This document shows, piece after piece, positions 39,911 to 52,985 of a stretch of 64,000 nucleotides of DNA. The first letter of the stretch is position 1; the number at the start of each line of letters is the position of its first letter. The translations under genes and the position numbers were made by a program. Where the stretch lies: positions 9,066,273 through 9,130,272 of the forward strand of contig NC_049914.1 of NCBI RefSeq assembly GCF_001411555.2. Direction: 5' to 3'. The notes under the pieces are model-generated. The model was not told the origin of the DNA, did not search any database, and saw only the letters and a program-made list of their open reading frames with translations. Source of the stretch: Juglans regia. Taxonomy: Eukaryota; Streptophyta; Magnoliopsida; Fagales; Juglandaceae.

Positions 39911-40812
39911 TAGGGCTAGACTCCAACTCTGACAGTGTCAGAAAGCCCAACTCTGAGCTCCGACTCAGACTCCGACCAAAGTCAGATGTCAAGTTGGATT
40001 TCGACTCCAACTCCCAAATGGAGTGGATTCCAACTCCGATCAGAGTTGTCGGAATCGAAGGTCGAAACACTTTTCTAGTGTCTAAACAACGTCGAAACAA
40101 ATCCAAACACGTCTAAACAACATTTAAACAAAGATTAACAAATTTCTTACTTAGATCCATCACGTTGGCCACCTAGATCAGTCGCCCACTACATACAAAA
40201 GCCTCACGTATGAAAACAAGACTTATATGAACAAGTTTTTATACGCAAGTTTCGAACTTTAAAAGAAAATGAAACCCAAATTAGCAGCTTGTCTTATGAG
40301 CCCAAAAAAAAAAAGTTTAAATTTTTTTGGCAATAAAAGTTTAAATATTTGACAAAAAGAAAAATATGTTTGAAGCACTTGATTTACATGTGCAAGGAAA
40401 CATAACAAAAGGCAATGAAGCAAATCATAGAAGAGCCCACAAGTCGTAGGGAAGGGAGAGAAACATAAATAAGGTCACGACATATATGCCCGAAGAGATA
40501 CGGTGTCGTTTTAGTTGTTCTCGAAATCTCGTGGGGGCTAAATTAATTTGTTCTCGTGGGGGTTCAAACTATTTTTCGGGGATTAACCAAACCTACACCA
40601 ACCATTAGGCTACTCAATCTCCAAATGTTTTAATTATAATATAAAATATATGTAGTATATTTGTCGGAGTCGAATTCGGATTCGGATTCGGAGTTGGAGT
40701 CGGAGTCGGTAGTGTGGAGTCTTGTTCAACTTCGACTCCGACTTCAATTCCAAATTCTAAATTTTCAGATTCAATTGGGAGTCGGATTTGCCATAATTTT
40801 TGTGTGCCCCTA
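39911..40812. mobile_element. hAT-like non-autonomous element rich in GACTCC/GGAGTC words
   Basis: It starts TAGGGCTAGACTCC and ends GTGTGCCCCTA. Flanking 8-mers are GTGGATGG (39903-39910) and CTAGATGG (40813-40820), six of eight matching, so an old insertion is likely. GACTCC and GGAGTC words crowd both ends in opposite orientation. No transposase is encoded. Its right half was later copied in the tandem duplication to the right. Confidence 0.6.
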
Positions 40813-41985
40813 CTAGATGGTATGTTTTACATACCAATTTAAAAACATAATAACTTTTATTAAATAATGCTCTTGTGTCGTGTCGAGCATTTATATTCAC
40901 TTAATTTTTTATATAAAACTTATCATATCAATTAAATCAAAATATATTTATATTTTGATATTTTATAATTATAATAAATCCTATCTATGTTGTTTAGAGC
41001 ATTCACATTAGGTTTCCTATAAATTTTTCTAAAATTTGGCTAAAAATCACACTTTCTATATTTTTTTTATAAATTTTATTCATATTTAAAAAACTTCATA
41101 TATTTCATTCCATATATTTTCTCTATTTTATTAAAATAATCATTCTTTATTCTTTCTTTAAATCTTTGACGAAAAGAAAAATATGTTTGAAGCACTTGAT
41201 TTACACGTGCAAGGAAACATAACAAAAGGCAATGAAGCAAATCATAAAAGAGCCCACAAGTCTTAGGGAAGGGAGAGAAACAGAAGTATAGAAGAAGGAA
41301 GAGGAAGGGGAGAAACAGAAAGAAGGTCACGACTTATATGCCCAGAGAGATACGGTGCTGTTTTAGTTGTTCTCGGAATCTCGTGGGGGCTAAAATAATT
41401 TGTTCTCGTGGGGATTCAACCTATTTTTCGGAGATTAACCAAAACTACACCAACGATTAGGCTACTCAACATCCAAATGTTTTAATTATAATATAAAATA
41501 TATGTAGTATATTTGTTGGAATCGGAGTCAGTAGTACGAAATCTTGTTCAACTTTGACTTTGACTTCAATTCCAAATTCTGAATTTTCAGACTCAATTGG
41601 AGTCAGATTCACCGGAATTTTTGTCTGCCCCTATTAGATGGTATGTTTTACACACCAATTTAAAAATATAATAACTTTTATTAATTAATTCTCTTGTGCC
41701 GTGTCGAGCATTTATATTCACGTAATTTTTTATATAAAAATTTATCATATCAATTAAATCAAAATATATTTATATTTTGATTTTTTATAATTATAATAAA
41801 TTCTACCTATGTTGTTTAGAGCATTCACAAATGGATTTACTATAAATTTTTCTAAAATTTGGCTTAAAAAAAAAACACACTTTCTAAAATTTTTTCCTAA
41901 ATTGTATTCATATTTCAAAAACTTCTTACGTCTCATTCCATATGTTTTATCTATTTTATTAAAATAATATTTCTTTATTATTTCT
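40350..41985. repeat. Tandem duplication of about 817 bp
   Basis: Copy A is about 40350-41165 and copy B about 41167-41985, directly adjacent. Both run from AAGAAAAATATGTTTGAAGC through GGAAACATAACAAAAGGC, ATACGGTG, TCTCGTGGGG and AGATGGTATGTTTTACA to a T-rich end. Copy B has a 30-40 bp insertion near 41285-41315 and lacks part of the GGATTCGGA run. Confidence 0.88.
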
Positions 41986-44071
41986 TTATTATTTTTTTCT
42001 CTTACTTATGTTTACAAACTTAACTACTCACTATTTTTTATTTTTTTTTCTTATGTTTTAAATTATTACTCTCAAGCGAATATTTTAAATAAAAATTAAA
42101 TTAATTTTTGTGGGTACAATATATTTTTTTTTTACATTTTCTTAATTATTTAAATTATTTTTAAAATTATTACTTAAAACTATAACAAATATGAATATGA
42201 GAAAAAATGTAGATAATTAGAAGAATAATTTGTTTTATTTGTTAGAATAAGATATTTATAAAAAAAAAAAAAAAGATTTAGAGATGAATAGTATAATATT
42301 TAGGGAGCTACTGTTTATATCCCAAAACCTTTCCCTAAAATAGAGATCTAGATGGAGAGAAGTTTTTGTCAAAAAGTTAAATTGTTTTGCTAAAATTTAG
42401 AAAATTAGTAGTCTTAGCCATCTGGATATTCATAGAGCATTGGTATTAGTTTCATCAAATTTATATTTAGAATTTAGCTAATAGTACATGTTTTTCATAA
42501 ATCTAAAACCATTCAAGTCATAACCTCACATTAGATTAGTTTTCATAAATAATAATATAATATTATTTTTTTAATAATAATATTTTTAATTTGTTTTCAT
42601 ATGTTATAATTACACTAATTATATGTTATTTAATAATTTAATTTTTACTTAAATTATTGTGGGGAACGTGGGTATGATTTTTTGGAATAAATATCACTTT
42701 TGAATATATCACATTTGAAGATGAAAAACGTGGGAAATGTTATGGAATAGTAGGATATGATATTTGGAATAAATTATTATGTTTGAAGATGAACAATGCA
42801 TAACTAAATATGAAAAAAGCTTTAGAAATATTGCAGCTTATATTTGAAGTTTCTACTCTAATGCAACTCATTTTATCTATATTTTTTTAAATTTTAAAAA
42901 TGCACTTACGTTTGGCTAAGTATTGCCACTGCACTTACACATTGACCTATAACTAGTAAACCTCTCGTTAGTCACTTTAATCAAATCGCATCAGAGACAA
43001 ACACCTCGAAAGAGGCAATTCACTCCTAAAGAACCACCGTGCCAACGGCTATTTCTTTTAACTAAGATCCCGTCAAGTCATCCTTGGCCATTTCAACTCA
43101 TTTTTATTTTTATTTTTATTTTCATTTTCATTTTCATAGATTTAGAGACTTTTAGATCCATAAACGATTTTATCTGATTTTATTATTATAATTTTTTTAA
43201 AATTTTTATATAAAATAATATTATAATAATATTTTATTTAACTTTAAACTTTCTTCTAAAATCATATCGTCACATCTCATTTCACTATTCAAACAAAACT
43301 TTACTTAGCCACAAAACATAATTGTTGATATCATGTTTCGCAGGCCCTTGAGCTCACAACGAGTCCTACAAAGAGAAGAACGTATGAGACTTTGAGAGGA
43401 TGGCCAAGGGGCTGGAAGCCTCCGAAACCAAAATCAATAAGTATTATTTTAGTGTAGCAAATGAGTAAGAAAGTCTAAGAATAAAAAAGAAAGTTTTCTC
43501 GTACACAGGATAAACTATTTATACTATCAGTTCAAAAAGTAGTTCATATATATATATTAATTTTTTATATTGTATATAATTTTAAAATAATATAATATTA
43601 AATTTTAAAATCTTATATTATTATAGTTTATTATATTAATAGTTATACTAATACTATATCACTATATCACTATAATTTATAATATATTTATATTATAATT
43701 ATAATATATATTATAATATATTACAATATATTATCACTATAATATTATATATATCATATTAAAATAAAAAAAATCAGATTAAAATCGATAAAACAAAAGT
43801 ATCAATTTAGAAGATAATCGATACGAAATTAATTTTTAAAAATATAAAATCAACACATATACGGATTTCATCCTAAATTTTATGTAAAATAGGACCAAAC
43901 GGACCGTTACACGCTTACAAAACCAGTCGGCAGTCTCTGTTACAGCCTACGCGCGTAGCACCCACGATCCTCTACTGAGCTCTTCAACCAAGAAAACCAA
44001 AATGACCACTATCTCTTCTGCGTATCAGTGGCCCCCACCACCTTCCTATTCCGCTTAAAACAAACACATTT
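41986..44071. other. AT-rich intergenic stretch, no gene seen
   Basis: It contains a diverged AT-rich MITE in reverse orientation (about 43150-43320), TA-rich low-complexity DNA (about 43545-43760) and, from about 43900, the more GC-rich promoter side of the glucanase gene, with no clear TATA box. Confidence 0.5.
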
Positions 44072-44143
44072 GTGATCCAAAGCTCTCACTTCACCACTAT
44101 CTCAACTCCGCTGCCCAAAACTCTCGGCTTTCTGCTCGCCGCC

Positions 44144-46304
44144 ATGGCAATACCTTGTGATCTCTCTCCACTCCTCTTTCTGTTATTTTTCTCATTTAAC
44201 CACCTCATCCACCACTCCTCCGCCTCCTACTCCATTGGTGTCAACTATGGCACCGTCGCTGACAACCTCCCATTACCTTCCCAAGTCGCCACCTTTGTCA
44301 AAACCCAAACTACCATCGACCGCGTGAAGATCTTTGACGCCAATCCAGATATTCTCCGCGCCTTCTCCAACTCCGGCATCTACGTCACCGTTACCGTCGG
44401 AAACGGTGATGTTCCCTCCCTCGCCAAGCTCCCCGCCGCCCAGTCCTGGGTCGCCAGTAATATTGTCCCGTTTTACCCTCAAACTAAAATCAACCGCATC
44501 GCCGTCGGTAATGAAATCCTTGCAACCTCAGACAAGAGTTTAATCGCGCACCTTTTACCGGCTATGAAGGCTTTGAAGCAGGCCTTAGACTTGGCAAATG
44601 TTACCGGTGTTCAGGTCTCCACGCCCCACTCTTTGGGTATACTGTCCGCCTCGGAGCCACCGAGCTCAGGGCGATTCCGACGCGGGTACGATCGAGCCAT
44701 ATTCGCTTCGATTCTCGAGTATCACAGACAAACCAAGTCCCCCTTTCTGATCAACCCCTACCCGTTCTTCGGTTTCACGGCCCGGACATTAAACTACGCG
44801 CTCTTCAGGCCAAACGGTGGCGTTTTTGACAACGTCACGGGGTTTAACTACACCAATATGTTCGATGCGCAGCTGGACGCGGTTTATTCGGCAATGAAGA
44901 AGTTGGGGTATGAGGATGTGGACATCGTGGTGGCCGAAACAGGTTGGCCCTCGGTAGGTGACCCGAATCAACCGGACGTGAACCTGGAGAACGCGCTGTC
45001 CTATAACGGTAACCTCGTGAAGCACGTGAACTCCGGTAAAGGCACACCGTTGATGCCGAACAGGACCTTCGAGACTTACCTCTTCTCTTTGTTCAACGAG
45101 AACCTCAAACCGATCACTTCGGAACGAAACTTCGGATTATTCAAGCCGGATCTTACTCCCGTTTACGACGTCGGTATTTTACGAAACAAGCAGGTATTTT
45201 TAGTTTAGTTGTTCCGATATTTATCTAATTATTATTCAATTCCGTCGTTGTTCCGTGGAAGTCTTTGAAGCCGGTTGAGTCGGTTTGACAAAGCAAAAGG
45301 CAAGGGTAACGTTGATATTCGTGGCTGTCTCTGGGACCTTTTGCTTAGCTCACCGAAAGCCACCTGTATTCCATTCCGTGATCAAAGATTCTCGGTTCTG
45401 ACGCTTGCCAGCTTTTACGTAAATGTTCAAACTTCGGCCCTCCTCCAAGACAGAAGAAGACACCTGTCCATTTGGTTCCGTGCTAAGTCAAATATGATTC
45501 AGTACTGTTGGTGCTATTATAACCTGTTGCTCCTGGATTTTGAATGAAAAAATTAAAGCCAATCATGACCGTCCATTGTTTTGCCTGCAGGCAATGGCCC
45601 CCTCACCGGTTACTGCACAGGGGCCTACACCAACACCGGCTACTGCACAGGGGCCTACACCGGCTACTGCACAGCCAACACCGGCTACTGCACAGGGGCC
45701 TACACCAACACCGGCTACTGCACAGGGGCCTACACCAACACCGGCTACTGCACAGGGGCCTACACCAACACCGGCTACTGCACAGGGGCCTACACCGGCT
45801 GGAGATTCCGGTCGGAAATGGTGCGTGCCCAAAACGAACGCGACGGATGAGGCGCTGCAGGCGAATATAGACTACGTGTGCAGCAAGGGAGTGGACTGCA
45901 AGTCGATACAGGAGGGTGGGCCATGTTTTAACCCCAACACTGTGAGATCACACGCATCGTACGCCATGAACGCTTATTACCAGGCCTTCGGTCGCCATGA
46001 CATCGACTGCGATTTCAACCACAGTGGAGTCCTCACCGCCAGCGACCCAAGTAAGATTACTTTTTTCGCTCGATCCCTAAAACCTACCTGAAAATTGGCC
46101 ATAAATGGATTCTTGGAAACCTAAACTATTTTGTGGGTTGGGATTGCAGGTTACCAAACTTGTACGTACCCATTCCAAGATCTAAATCGAAAGTTGGAGC
46201 AGTCAGTGGCGGGAGGCTCGATGAATTGCCTCACCATGACGAGGCTATTCGTTTCGTTAGCTTCCTTAACGATAGGGATACAATTCTTTTCTTCTCTGAT
46301 TTGA
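44144..46304 (+). CDS. GPI-anchored GH17 endo-1,3-beta-glucanase with CBM43, 3 exons
   Basis: Exons 44144-45193, 45591-46050 and 46150-46304 join in frame to 554 residues. Order: signal peptide (residues 1 to about 28), GH17 barrel (about 30-350) with the acid/base Glu124 in VGNEI and the nucleophile Glu265 in ETGWPS, a Pro/Thr/Ala linker, a CBM43 (X8) domain with six Cys (WCVPK ... TCTY), and a GGSMN site before a hydrophobic tail ending the protein, the pattern of a GPI signal. Members cut callose at the cell wall, often at plasmodesmata; that placement is inferred. NVT, NYT and NRT glycosylation sites are present. The start at 44144 has a GCCGCCATGG context and puts the signal peptide first; an ATG at 44072 would add 24 residues. 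The linker is a DNA minisatellite (see separate entry). Confidence 0.93.
45600..45800 (+). repeat. In-frame 30-bp coding minisatellite in the glucanase linker
   Basis: The unit ACAGGGGCCTACACCAACAC plus about 10 bases encodes [10 protein letters not shown]. Four full 30-bp units are mixed with shortened units of 24 and about 21 bp; all lengths are multiples of three. The result is a Pro/Thr/Ala-rich linker between the catalytic and CBM43 domains, with many potential hydroxyproline O-glycosylation sites. Repetition keeps other frames open, which produces false frames on both strands. Confidence 0.95.
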
Positions 46305-46768
46305 GGTTAGCTTAATTGGTATTCATTTTTTAATGTGCTTTTCGTGGGTCCTTCGGGGGTAGGTGGGTCATGGGTGGCCTTTTTGGGTTCCAACGGCTAG
46401 GCGCTTCGGTGTATTCAAAATTCAAAGCTTTTTCTTTTGTCGTCTATGGCGGATGTTGCACCGATTACGTTGTTTAAAGCTTATTTATTGGCTGTAGAGA
46501 CCCTATATATATGAACGATGTAGATTAGATACCTTTTTGTAATCTTGGTTTGACTTTTGGATGTATTTTTGACGTTTCATTCTTCTTTCAGTCGTGTGCT
46601 CTTTTGCATTTCTTTCACTTTTTAGAGAAAAAAATGAAGGTACCAAAATTGAACGTTGGGAAGGCTTGGCTTACAAACAAATAAAAAGCGACCATTTAAA
46701 ACTGAAGAGGAACGGGTCACTCACCTCCACATCTGGCGGATCTGGTCACTCCGTCTCACCCTTGCCAG

Positions 46769-46971
46769 TAGGGGTGACAACCGACCCCTTCGGTTCGGTT
46801 CTTGGGCAAAACCGACGCCGACCGACAAGTAATTTGCAGGGAGAAACACCGGTCGAAACCGATCGACGAGGAGGAGAAACACCGGCCGAAACCGTTGCTT
46901 CCTTTCTCTATCGGTTCACGGTCGGTTTCCGGACCGAGCTTCCTCTGAGAGAGTAGAGAGAGAGATTGTTG

Positions 46972-47017
<46 letters not shown>

Positions 47018-47427
47018 AGAGCTGGTAAGAACGCGAGGAAGAAGACGCGAGGAATAAGATGAAGCTATTTTGAAACGACGCCGTTTGGTTTAAACGAAAC
47101 AGCGTCGTTCTACTTAATTTTTTTTTTAAATCGTTATAAATTACCAAACGGCGTCGTTCTACTTATGTTTAAAACACAACTAAGGCTTAAAACGACGCCG
47201 TTCTACTTAAACTTAAGTAGAACGGCGTCGTTTTAAGTTTAAAATATATATAAAAGGAAATAGTTTATTTAGTCGGTCGGTTCAGCGGTTTTAATCTGGT
47301 TCGAACCGACGCCGAACCGGCCGATATCGGTTTTCTCTATTTTATGCCGCACGCCGACCAGTTCCCTGCCGGTTTCGGCCGGTCTGAGTCGGTCTAGGTC
47401 GGTTTTTTGATTTTTTGTACAGCCCTA
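46769..47427. mobile_element. Non-autonomous hAT element with perfect 8-bp target duplication
   Basis: It begins TAGGGGTGACAACCGACC and ends TTTTTTGTACAGCCCTA. The flanks are identical: CTTGCCAG at 46761-46768 and 47428-47435. The last 150 or so bases closely match the right end of the 4-kb autonomous element at 49207-53214, and both carry inverted AACGACGCCGTT words. It has no coding capacity and includes a (GA)n run at about 46974-47013. It lies about 460 bp after the glucanase stop codon, possibly in or near its 3' untranslated region. Confidence 0.92.
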
Positions 47428-47435
47428 CTTGCCAG

Positions 47436-49198
47436 CATGCATGTGTGGCCTTACTTCCCAAGAGCGGCCATTGATCTGAGCTATTTAGGAAAGAAAAATG
47501 TTAAAACACACTTCATATTTCACAACATATTACGCAATCATATTTTAAAGTGAAGGGTAGTTTAGTAAAGTACTTAATAAAAGTAATATCATTTTTTAAA
47601 AATATCCTTATTTTAAAACATGTGTCGTAAAATATATTGTGTGGATATCATTACTCGATAAGGTGTTTTACTCTCACTTCTTATTTTCTTATATTTAGTT
47701 TTAATACAAATTTTATTATTAAAAAAATCGTAACATGGGCAAAACAGGTGTATGGATATATATATATATATATATCTCACGAGGTTACATTTTAATTTAC
47801 TGGCAATATTTTATTATTAGATAGTGATACTCATAACTCTTTTACATCTTATTTACAACCAAACGCATTTAATTAAAAGAAATTTCAATTTCACATTACT
47901 ACCTTAAGTTTCAAATAGAGATGTAAATTATTTATAAAAGTGTAGTAAAATTATGATTTTTTATTATTATATATCTTTTCTTTGTAATTTATAAACTAGT
48001 GAAGTTGATGGCATGTAGAACTGTGTTGCAGCATTTTGTTTTGGATGAGTAAACACGAAGGTTGTGTTTGGATGTTGAAGTGAGTTGAGTTGAGTTGAGT
48101 TGAAATGATAAAATATTGTTAAAATATTATTTTTTAATATAATTATTATTTTAGAATTTGAAAAAATTGAATTATTTATTATATTTTGTGTTGGGATTTG
48201 AAAAAGTTGTAATGATGAGTTGAGATGAGTTGAGAGTGGTTTATTAATTTCATATTAAAAAAATATGAAATTTTTATTCAATATTTTTTCTAATTTTTTA
48301 AAATTTAATAAAATATATCATTATTTACAAACCATTTAACTATTATTTATAAATAGATATTCTAAAATGTCCAGCCATAAATCAAAATCTAGCTGAGACT
48401 TCTAAGATTTTGTTGGGGGAAATTTTCCGATAAGTCCAAGTAATAAAAAGCCCATCTACCAGGCCTAAAGAATTAAAAATCGGTTGCCCACTTGAAAAGA
48501 CGATTGAAGGCATGCGGCAGAACCTCATCGACCTGGCATGATTAGAGCCAAGTACTCGTCAGTCGTCACACTCACCATGCTTAAGCAGGTGTCCGGATGC
48601 TCGCTTAGGAAAGTGCTTGTCCAAGAGAGTGCTCATCCAAAGAAGTGCTCGCCACGGCGCCAACCCTTTGTGAGAGGGGATCATAAGCCATCTACAACCC
48701 AATAAGATGATTTGGTCGGCATTTAACTAAGAACCAATTGATTCACGATTCACATAGACTAGGAAATTAGCCCAACCAATTTCCATTGTGCAGCGAGATA
48801 AGGATCGGAAGATTTTACCAAGGGTTGAAAATTGTACCACCAGTTTTCATAATGATCTATTTTATTCCACTAGATTAATCACATTGTCCAAATGACCTTG
48901 CAATCAACTTACGCCATTCAGTGAAGAGCTATTACCTAATCTCTAATCGTAGCGTGACATCTGTCCAAATAGATCAAACTAAAAATCAAATAGAGGGTGG
49001 ACCAGCTTCACCCCACACACCTTACAATAAAGTCCATTTATTTTTCAGTTTTATCCTAATTGTTATATTTCTATTTTTTTTTTATAAATATTTTCTTATT
49101 TTAGGCCAAGATTGCAAAACTGAAAAACCTTAAATATTTAAAAAAATAAAAAAGCGATTTGGGCAATTAAGACGCGTAAGGGCATCTCCATCTCCATC
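47436..49198. other. Intergenic, with one MITE and unidentified repeat-like DNA
   Basis: It contains a TA run at about 47755-47773, the GAGTTGAG MITE at 48062-48240, and at about 48400-48880 a less AT-rich block with AGTGCTCGCC / AGTGCTTGTCC / AGTGCTCATCC near-repeats that may be an LTR fragment. No coding frame is supported. Confidence 0.45.
48062..48240 (+). repeat. AT-rich MITE, GAGTTGAG family (best preserved)
   Basis: It begins TTGTGTTTGGATGTTGAAGT, then GAGTTGAGTTGAGTTGAGTT, and ends with a GAGTTGAGATGAGTTGAGAG segment. The ATTGTTAAAATATTATTTTT core matches the other copies. Confidence 0.75.
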
Positions 49199-49776
49199 CG
49201 CATCCCTAGGGCTGAAAAACCGACCATTCGGTTCGGTTTTGGGCCCAAACCGAAACCGACTGGTCGGTTTTTTTATAGGCCCAAATCCGGCCGAAACCGA
49301 CCGACCAGGGCATGAAAACCGGCCGGTTTACGGTCGGTTTCACGGTTTTGGGCCGGTTTGGGCCACTGTGTTTGGGCCGGATTGGGCCACTGTATTTGGG
49401 CCGGATTGGGTACTGTTTGGGCCATTTTAAGACCCAATTCAACCTTTTTTTGAGCTCATTTTGTTATTCAAGATCATCTACTATAAAGATTTTTTTTTTG
49501 CAGAATTTTTAAAATTAATTAATTTAATCATGCCATATATATATTATTAGTAACTAATAACTATTAACTACTACATATATACTACTTATATTTTATAATC
49601 TTATTATCTTATATACTAAATTACTAATTACTAGATAAATACCAAATACTCCACTAGATGTTTAATACACATTACAAACAAAATTAAATTGTCTTAAGCA
49701 ACAAATAACAATTGTTTTTTAATAAAACCCAAAAAATCTTCATTCTTCAGTCTGCAGTCTTCGACTCTTCGACTCT

Positions 49777-52004
49777 TCAATCATCAATAGTTGTAATGTA
49801 TGATGCTCCCAACTCTATAAGAAAACACCAAATAATCAATATTAATAAATTAGGATAATGAAAACAAATTAAATTAAATAATAAAAATAAATGAATATGG
49901 AAATTGAATGAGTAAAAGTTAAAAACACATTACCAGATTCTACTACAAAGCTCTCAACATTATCCATTGAGTCTCGAATATCAATTGGCGTTGACGGATG
50001 TCGCAACCAATTCTGAGTACAAATAAGTGCCTCAACAGTTCTTGGAGCCAAGGAACTCCGAAAAGGATCAAGTACCCGACCTCCCGTACTAAATGCGGAC
50101 TCTGATGCAACTGTGGAAACAGGCATGGCTAACACGTCTCGTGCAATTCTCGCAAGTATAGGATAGTTAGGCTCATTCACTTTCCACCAATTCAACAAAT
50201 CAAAAGATTGACTGAATGCCTCACAACCATCTGATAAATATCGATCAATCTCTGTTTTGGTTGATGTAGATCCAAAGGCAGTCGATGCTTGCAACCACTC
50301 ATAAAAAAGTTGTGACTCATGATTGTCTTCAACATCATCTGAAGGTGCAGCTGATGGAGGGGAAACATGTTCTCTACTACTCGAGGAAGAACCGAACGTA
50401 GCATTATACTCCTCATACATGTCTGATAATAATTGTCTCACCATCGACAATAAATCTTCAGCCCAATTGTGATCATAAATTTTTTTAAAGTGAAAAGTAA
50501 GAAGCCCCAACTTACTACGTGGATCAAGGAGAACTGCAATCAACAACAATAAATTCAGTCTATCCAATGAACCCCAATACTTATCAAATTTCATTCTCAT
50601 GCTTCTGGCCATACTCATCAAACAAGTATTTTGACTCTCACACAGTCTAATCAACTCTTTTTGGAGCCTACAAATCTCCAAAAAACTTGTGTTTGCCGTG
50701 ACATGTAAAGAACCAGAAAATCGACAAGTGGCATCATAAAACATCTTCAAAAATTTCACAAAAACCCGCACTGTCTCCCACTCGTCAGCTCTAGGAGGCC
50801 CAATGTTTCCATCCTTAAAGTAAGAAAGGAAATTGTAGTCCTCACTCTCCATTCTCCTAAAAGCCTTTTCAAATTTCTCAGCAGCCTCCAACATCATGTA
50901 AGTTGAATTCCATCGGGTTTGCACATCAAGGCACAACATTTTTTTACAATCAATTTTTTCCTTTTCTACACATCTCTTAAACTTGTCTAATCTTGCAGGG
51001 GAGGAGCGCACATATCTAACCGCATTTCTAACTATTGTAATGGCATCATCACACTCCTTGAGACCCTCATTCACGACAAGATTCAGAATATGAGCACAAC
51101 ATCTCATGTGCATATATTTTCCTTCCAACATATTCTCCGTCAAAAAATGTCTCAAATATGCAATTGCAGTATCATTTGAGCTAGCATTATCAACAGTCAC
51201 AGTAAATATCTTATCAATACCCCAATGAAGGAGGCACGATTCAACATATTTTCCAATCGTATCCCCTCGATGATTAGGGATTAAACAAAAATTTATAATT
51301 TTCTTCTGTAATTTCCAATCACAATCAATGAAATGGGCAGTTAGACACATATAATTAAGATTTTGTACCGATGTCCACGTATCGGTAGTTAATGAAATCC
51401 TCATTCCCCCATCTTTGAATAACTTTTTAAGTTTGACTTTTTCAGATGTAAATAGTTTCATACAATCTCTTGCAACCGTCACTCGACATGGCACTTTAAA
51501 TCTAGGTTCAAGCAACCAAACCATCTTCTTAAATCCTTGCCCTTCAACAATTCTAAATGGTAATTCATCGAGAATAACCATCTCCGCAAGCGCCATCCTT
51601 ACAGCCTCCTCACTATATTTATGAGTTACAAGATTTCTTAAAGAATTATCACTCTCTCCAAACCCCTCCGAGGATACCTCACCTGCCAATGTTGTTTGGT
51701 ATTTATCTAAAGGCCCACGCTTATGAGGATTTTTGGGACATGAAGGTAGATGGTTTTGCATAGTTGAAGTGCCGTTCCTCTTCGAGTGGCAAGCGTATAT
51801 CTTGCCACAATAATTGCACTTGGCCTTAGGATCATCTACGGAACAACCCTCAACTTTTGTAAAATGATCCCAAACAATTGACGGATCATTCCCCTTCCGT
51901 TTCTTAGGAAGTGGACAATTACTACTATTAGGGGCACTTGAAGTCGGGGGTTTTGGTATTTGGGAGTTCGAATCAAGATCAATTGGACTTGACGAAGAAT
52001 CCAT
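49777..52004 (-). CDS. hAT transposase with BED zinc finger (RICESLEEPER/Ac type)
   Basis: The main exon from 52004 is open for 711 codons to 49869. A GTAATG donor after 49934 and an acceptor before 49814 allow a spliced form of 702 residues ending GASYITTIDD at 49777; this looks more likely than the read-through end rich in Ile, Phe and Tyr. Features: Ser/Pro-rich N-terminus, BED finger (C63, C66, H85, C89), RNase H-like core with the likely first acids D208 in TTDTW and D272 in TVDNASSN, and the C-terminal dimerisation domain with SESAFSTGGRVLDPFRSSL near residue 650. The protein binds subterminal sites and cuts and pastes the element. A TTAG acceptor directly before the ATG and a GTATGA donor near 52590 suggest a spliced leader. 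No frame damage is seen. Confidence 0.9.
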
Positions 52005-52562
52005 CTAACATGTAAAAACAAGAAAGAACAAAAAATCACCACAATTGTTAATTACACAGCAGCTAGTTTGCAACGTGGCAAACATCACAAATCTAAGATT
52101 CTAATCTACATTTTAGATCGCTCATAAATTTCACAAATTATTTTACTTTCAATAAACATCACAAATTATTTATAACATAATGTCATAAACACATCATAAA
52201 TTTAACTTTCAATAAATATCTCAAATTATTTATAACATAAACACATCATAAATTTTACTTCCAATAAACATCACAATTTTTTTTTTCAACAAAATTACAT
52301 CCGTGAATGCACATTAATAACATTATGCACTGAATGGCAATGGCCGCAATGCACAGTTGCACACTGCCGATGAGAGTCCGAGACTGCTCAAAATTCTTCA
52401 ACAAAATCCTCCTCACTATTTCAAGCATTATCAAACAAGCAAACACAATCCCTAACCTAGATTGAAATACCAAATCAGAAAACAAAAACACTAATCCACC
52501 GATGACCGAATTAGACCAATCTCGGGTTCTAAATAAAATCTTACAAAATACTTATAAATAAA

Positions 52563-52985
52563 TTAATAAATCTCAAAATCATACCTAAAAAAACCAATGG
52601 AGGCTCTCGAAATTGCGCCGGAGGAACCGAGGAAGCTGGGCGTCCACGAGATTGCGCCGCTGCTGGACGGTGGACCACTGGGCGTCGGTGAGCCATGAGT
52701 GGCTGGAGTCGCTGGAGTCGTGGACGGCGACGCGGCGTCACCCACGGAAAGGACGTCACAGCGAGATGAATCGAAGACGGAAGAGGGAGGCGAGAGAGAC
52801 TCGAGAGAGGGAGGCGCCGCGGAATGAAACTGGGCAATGGGCAGGGCCGCAGGGGTCCAAACGAAATGAACTAGGGCTCGGGGACAATATGCCCTAGTTG
52901 GAACGACGCCGTTTGGCTTATGCCAAACGGCGCCGTTCCCTTTATTTTTTTTTCTAATCTTAAGATGAAAACGATGTCGTTTCAC
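52563..52985 (-). other. GC-rich leader block of the hAT element
   Basis: About 300 GC-rich bases with open minus-strand frames (Ser/Pro/Ala-rich) but no recognisable domain. On the minus strand a GTATGA donor at about 52588 and the acceptor just before the transposase ATG would make this an untranslated first exon. A captured host fragment is the alternative. Confidence 0.4.

Noticed and set aside
44072..44143. Upstream ATG of the glucanase
   Set aside because: It would bury the signal peptide 24 residues inside; the ATG at 44144 has a much better context. It stays possible as an alternative start.
45563..45850. Open frames on both strands across the glucanase repeat
   Set aside because: They arise because a 30-bp repeat keeps every frame open if one unit is open. 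The spliced glucanase frame explains the sequence.
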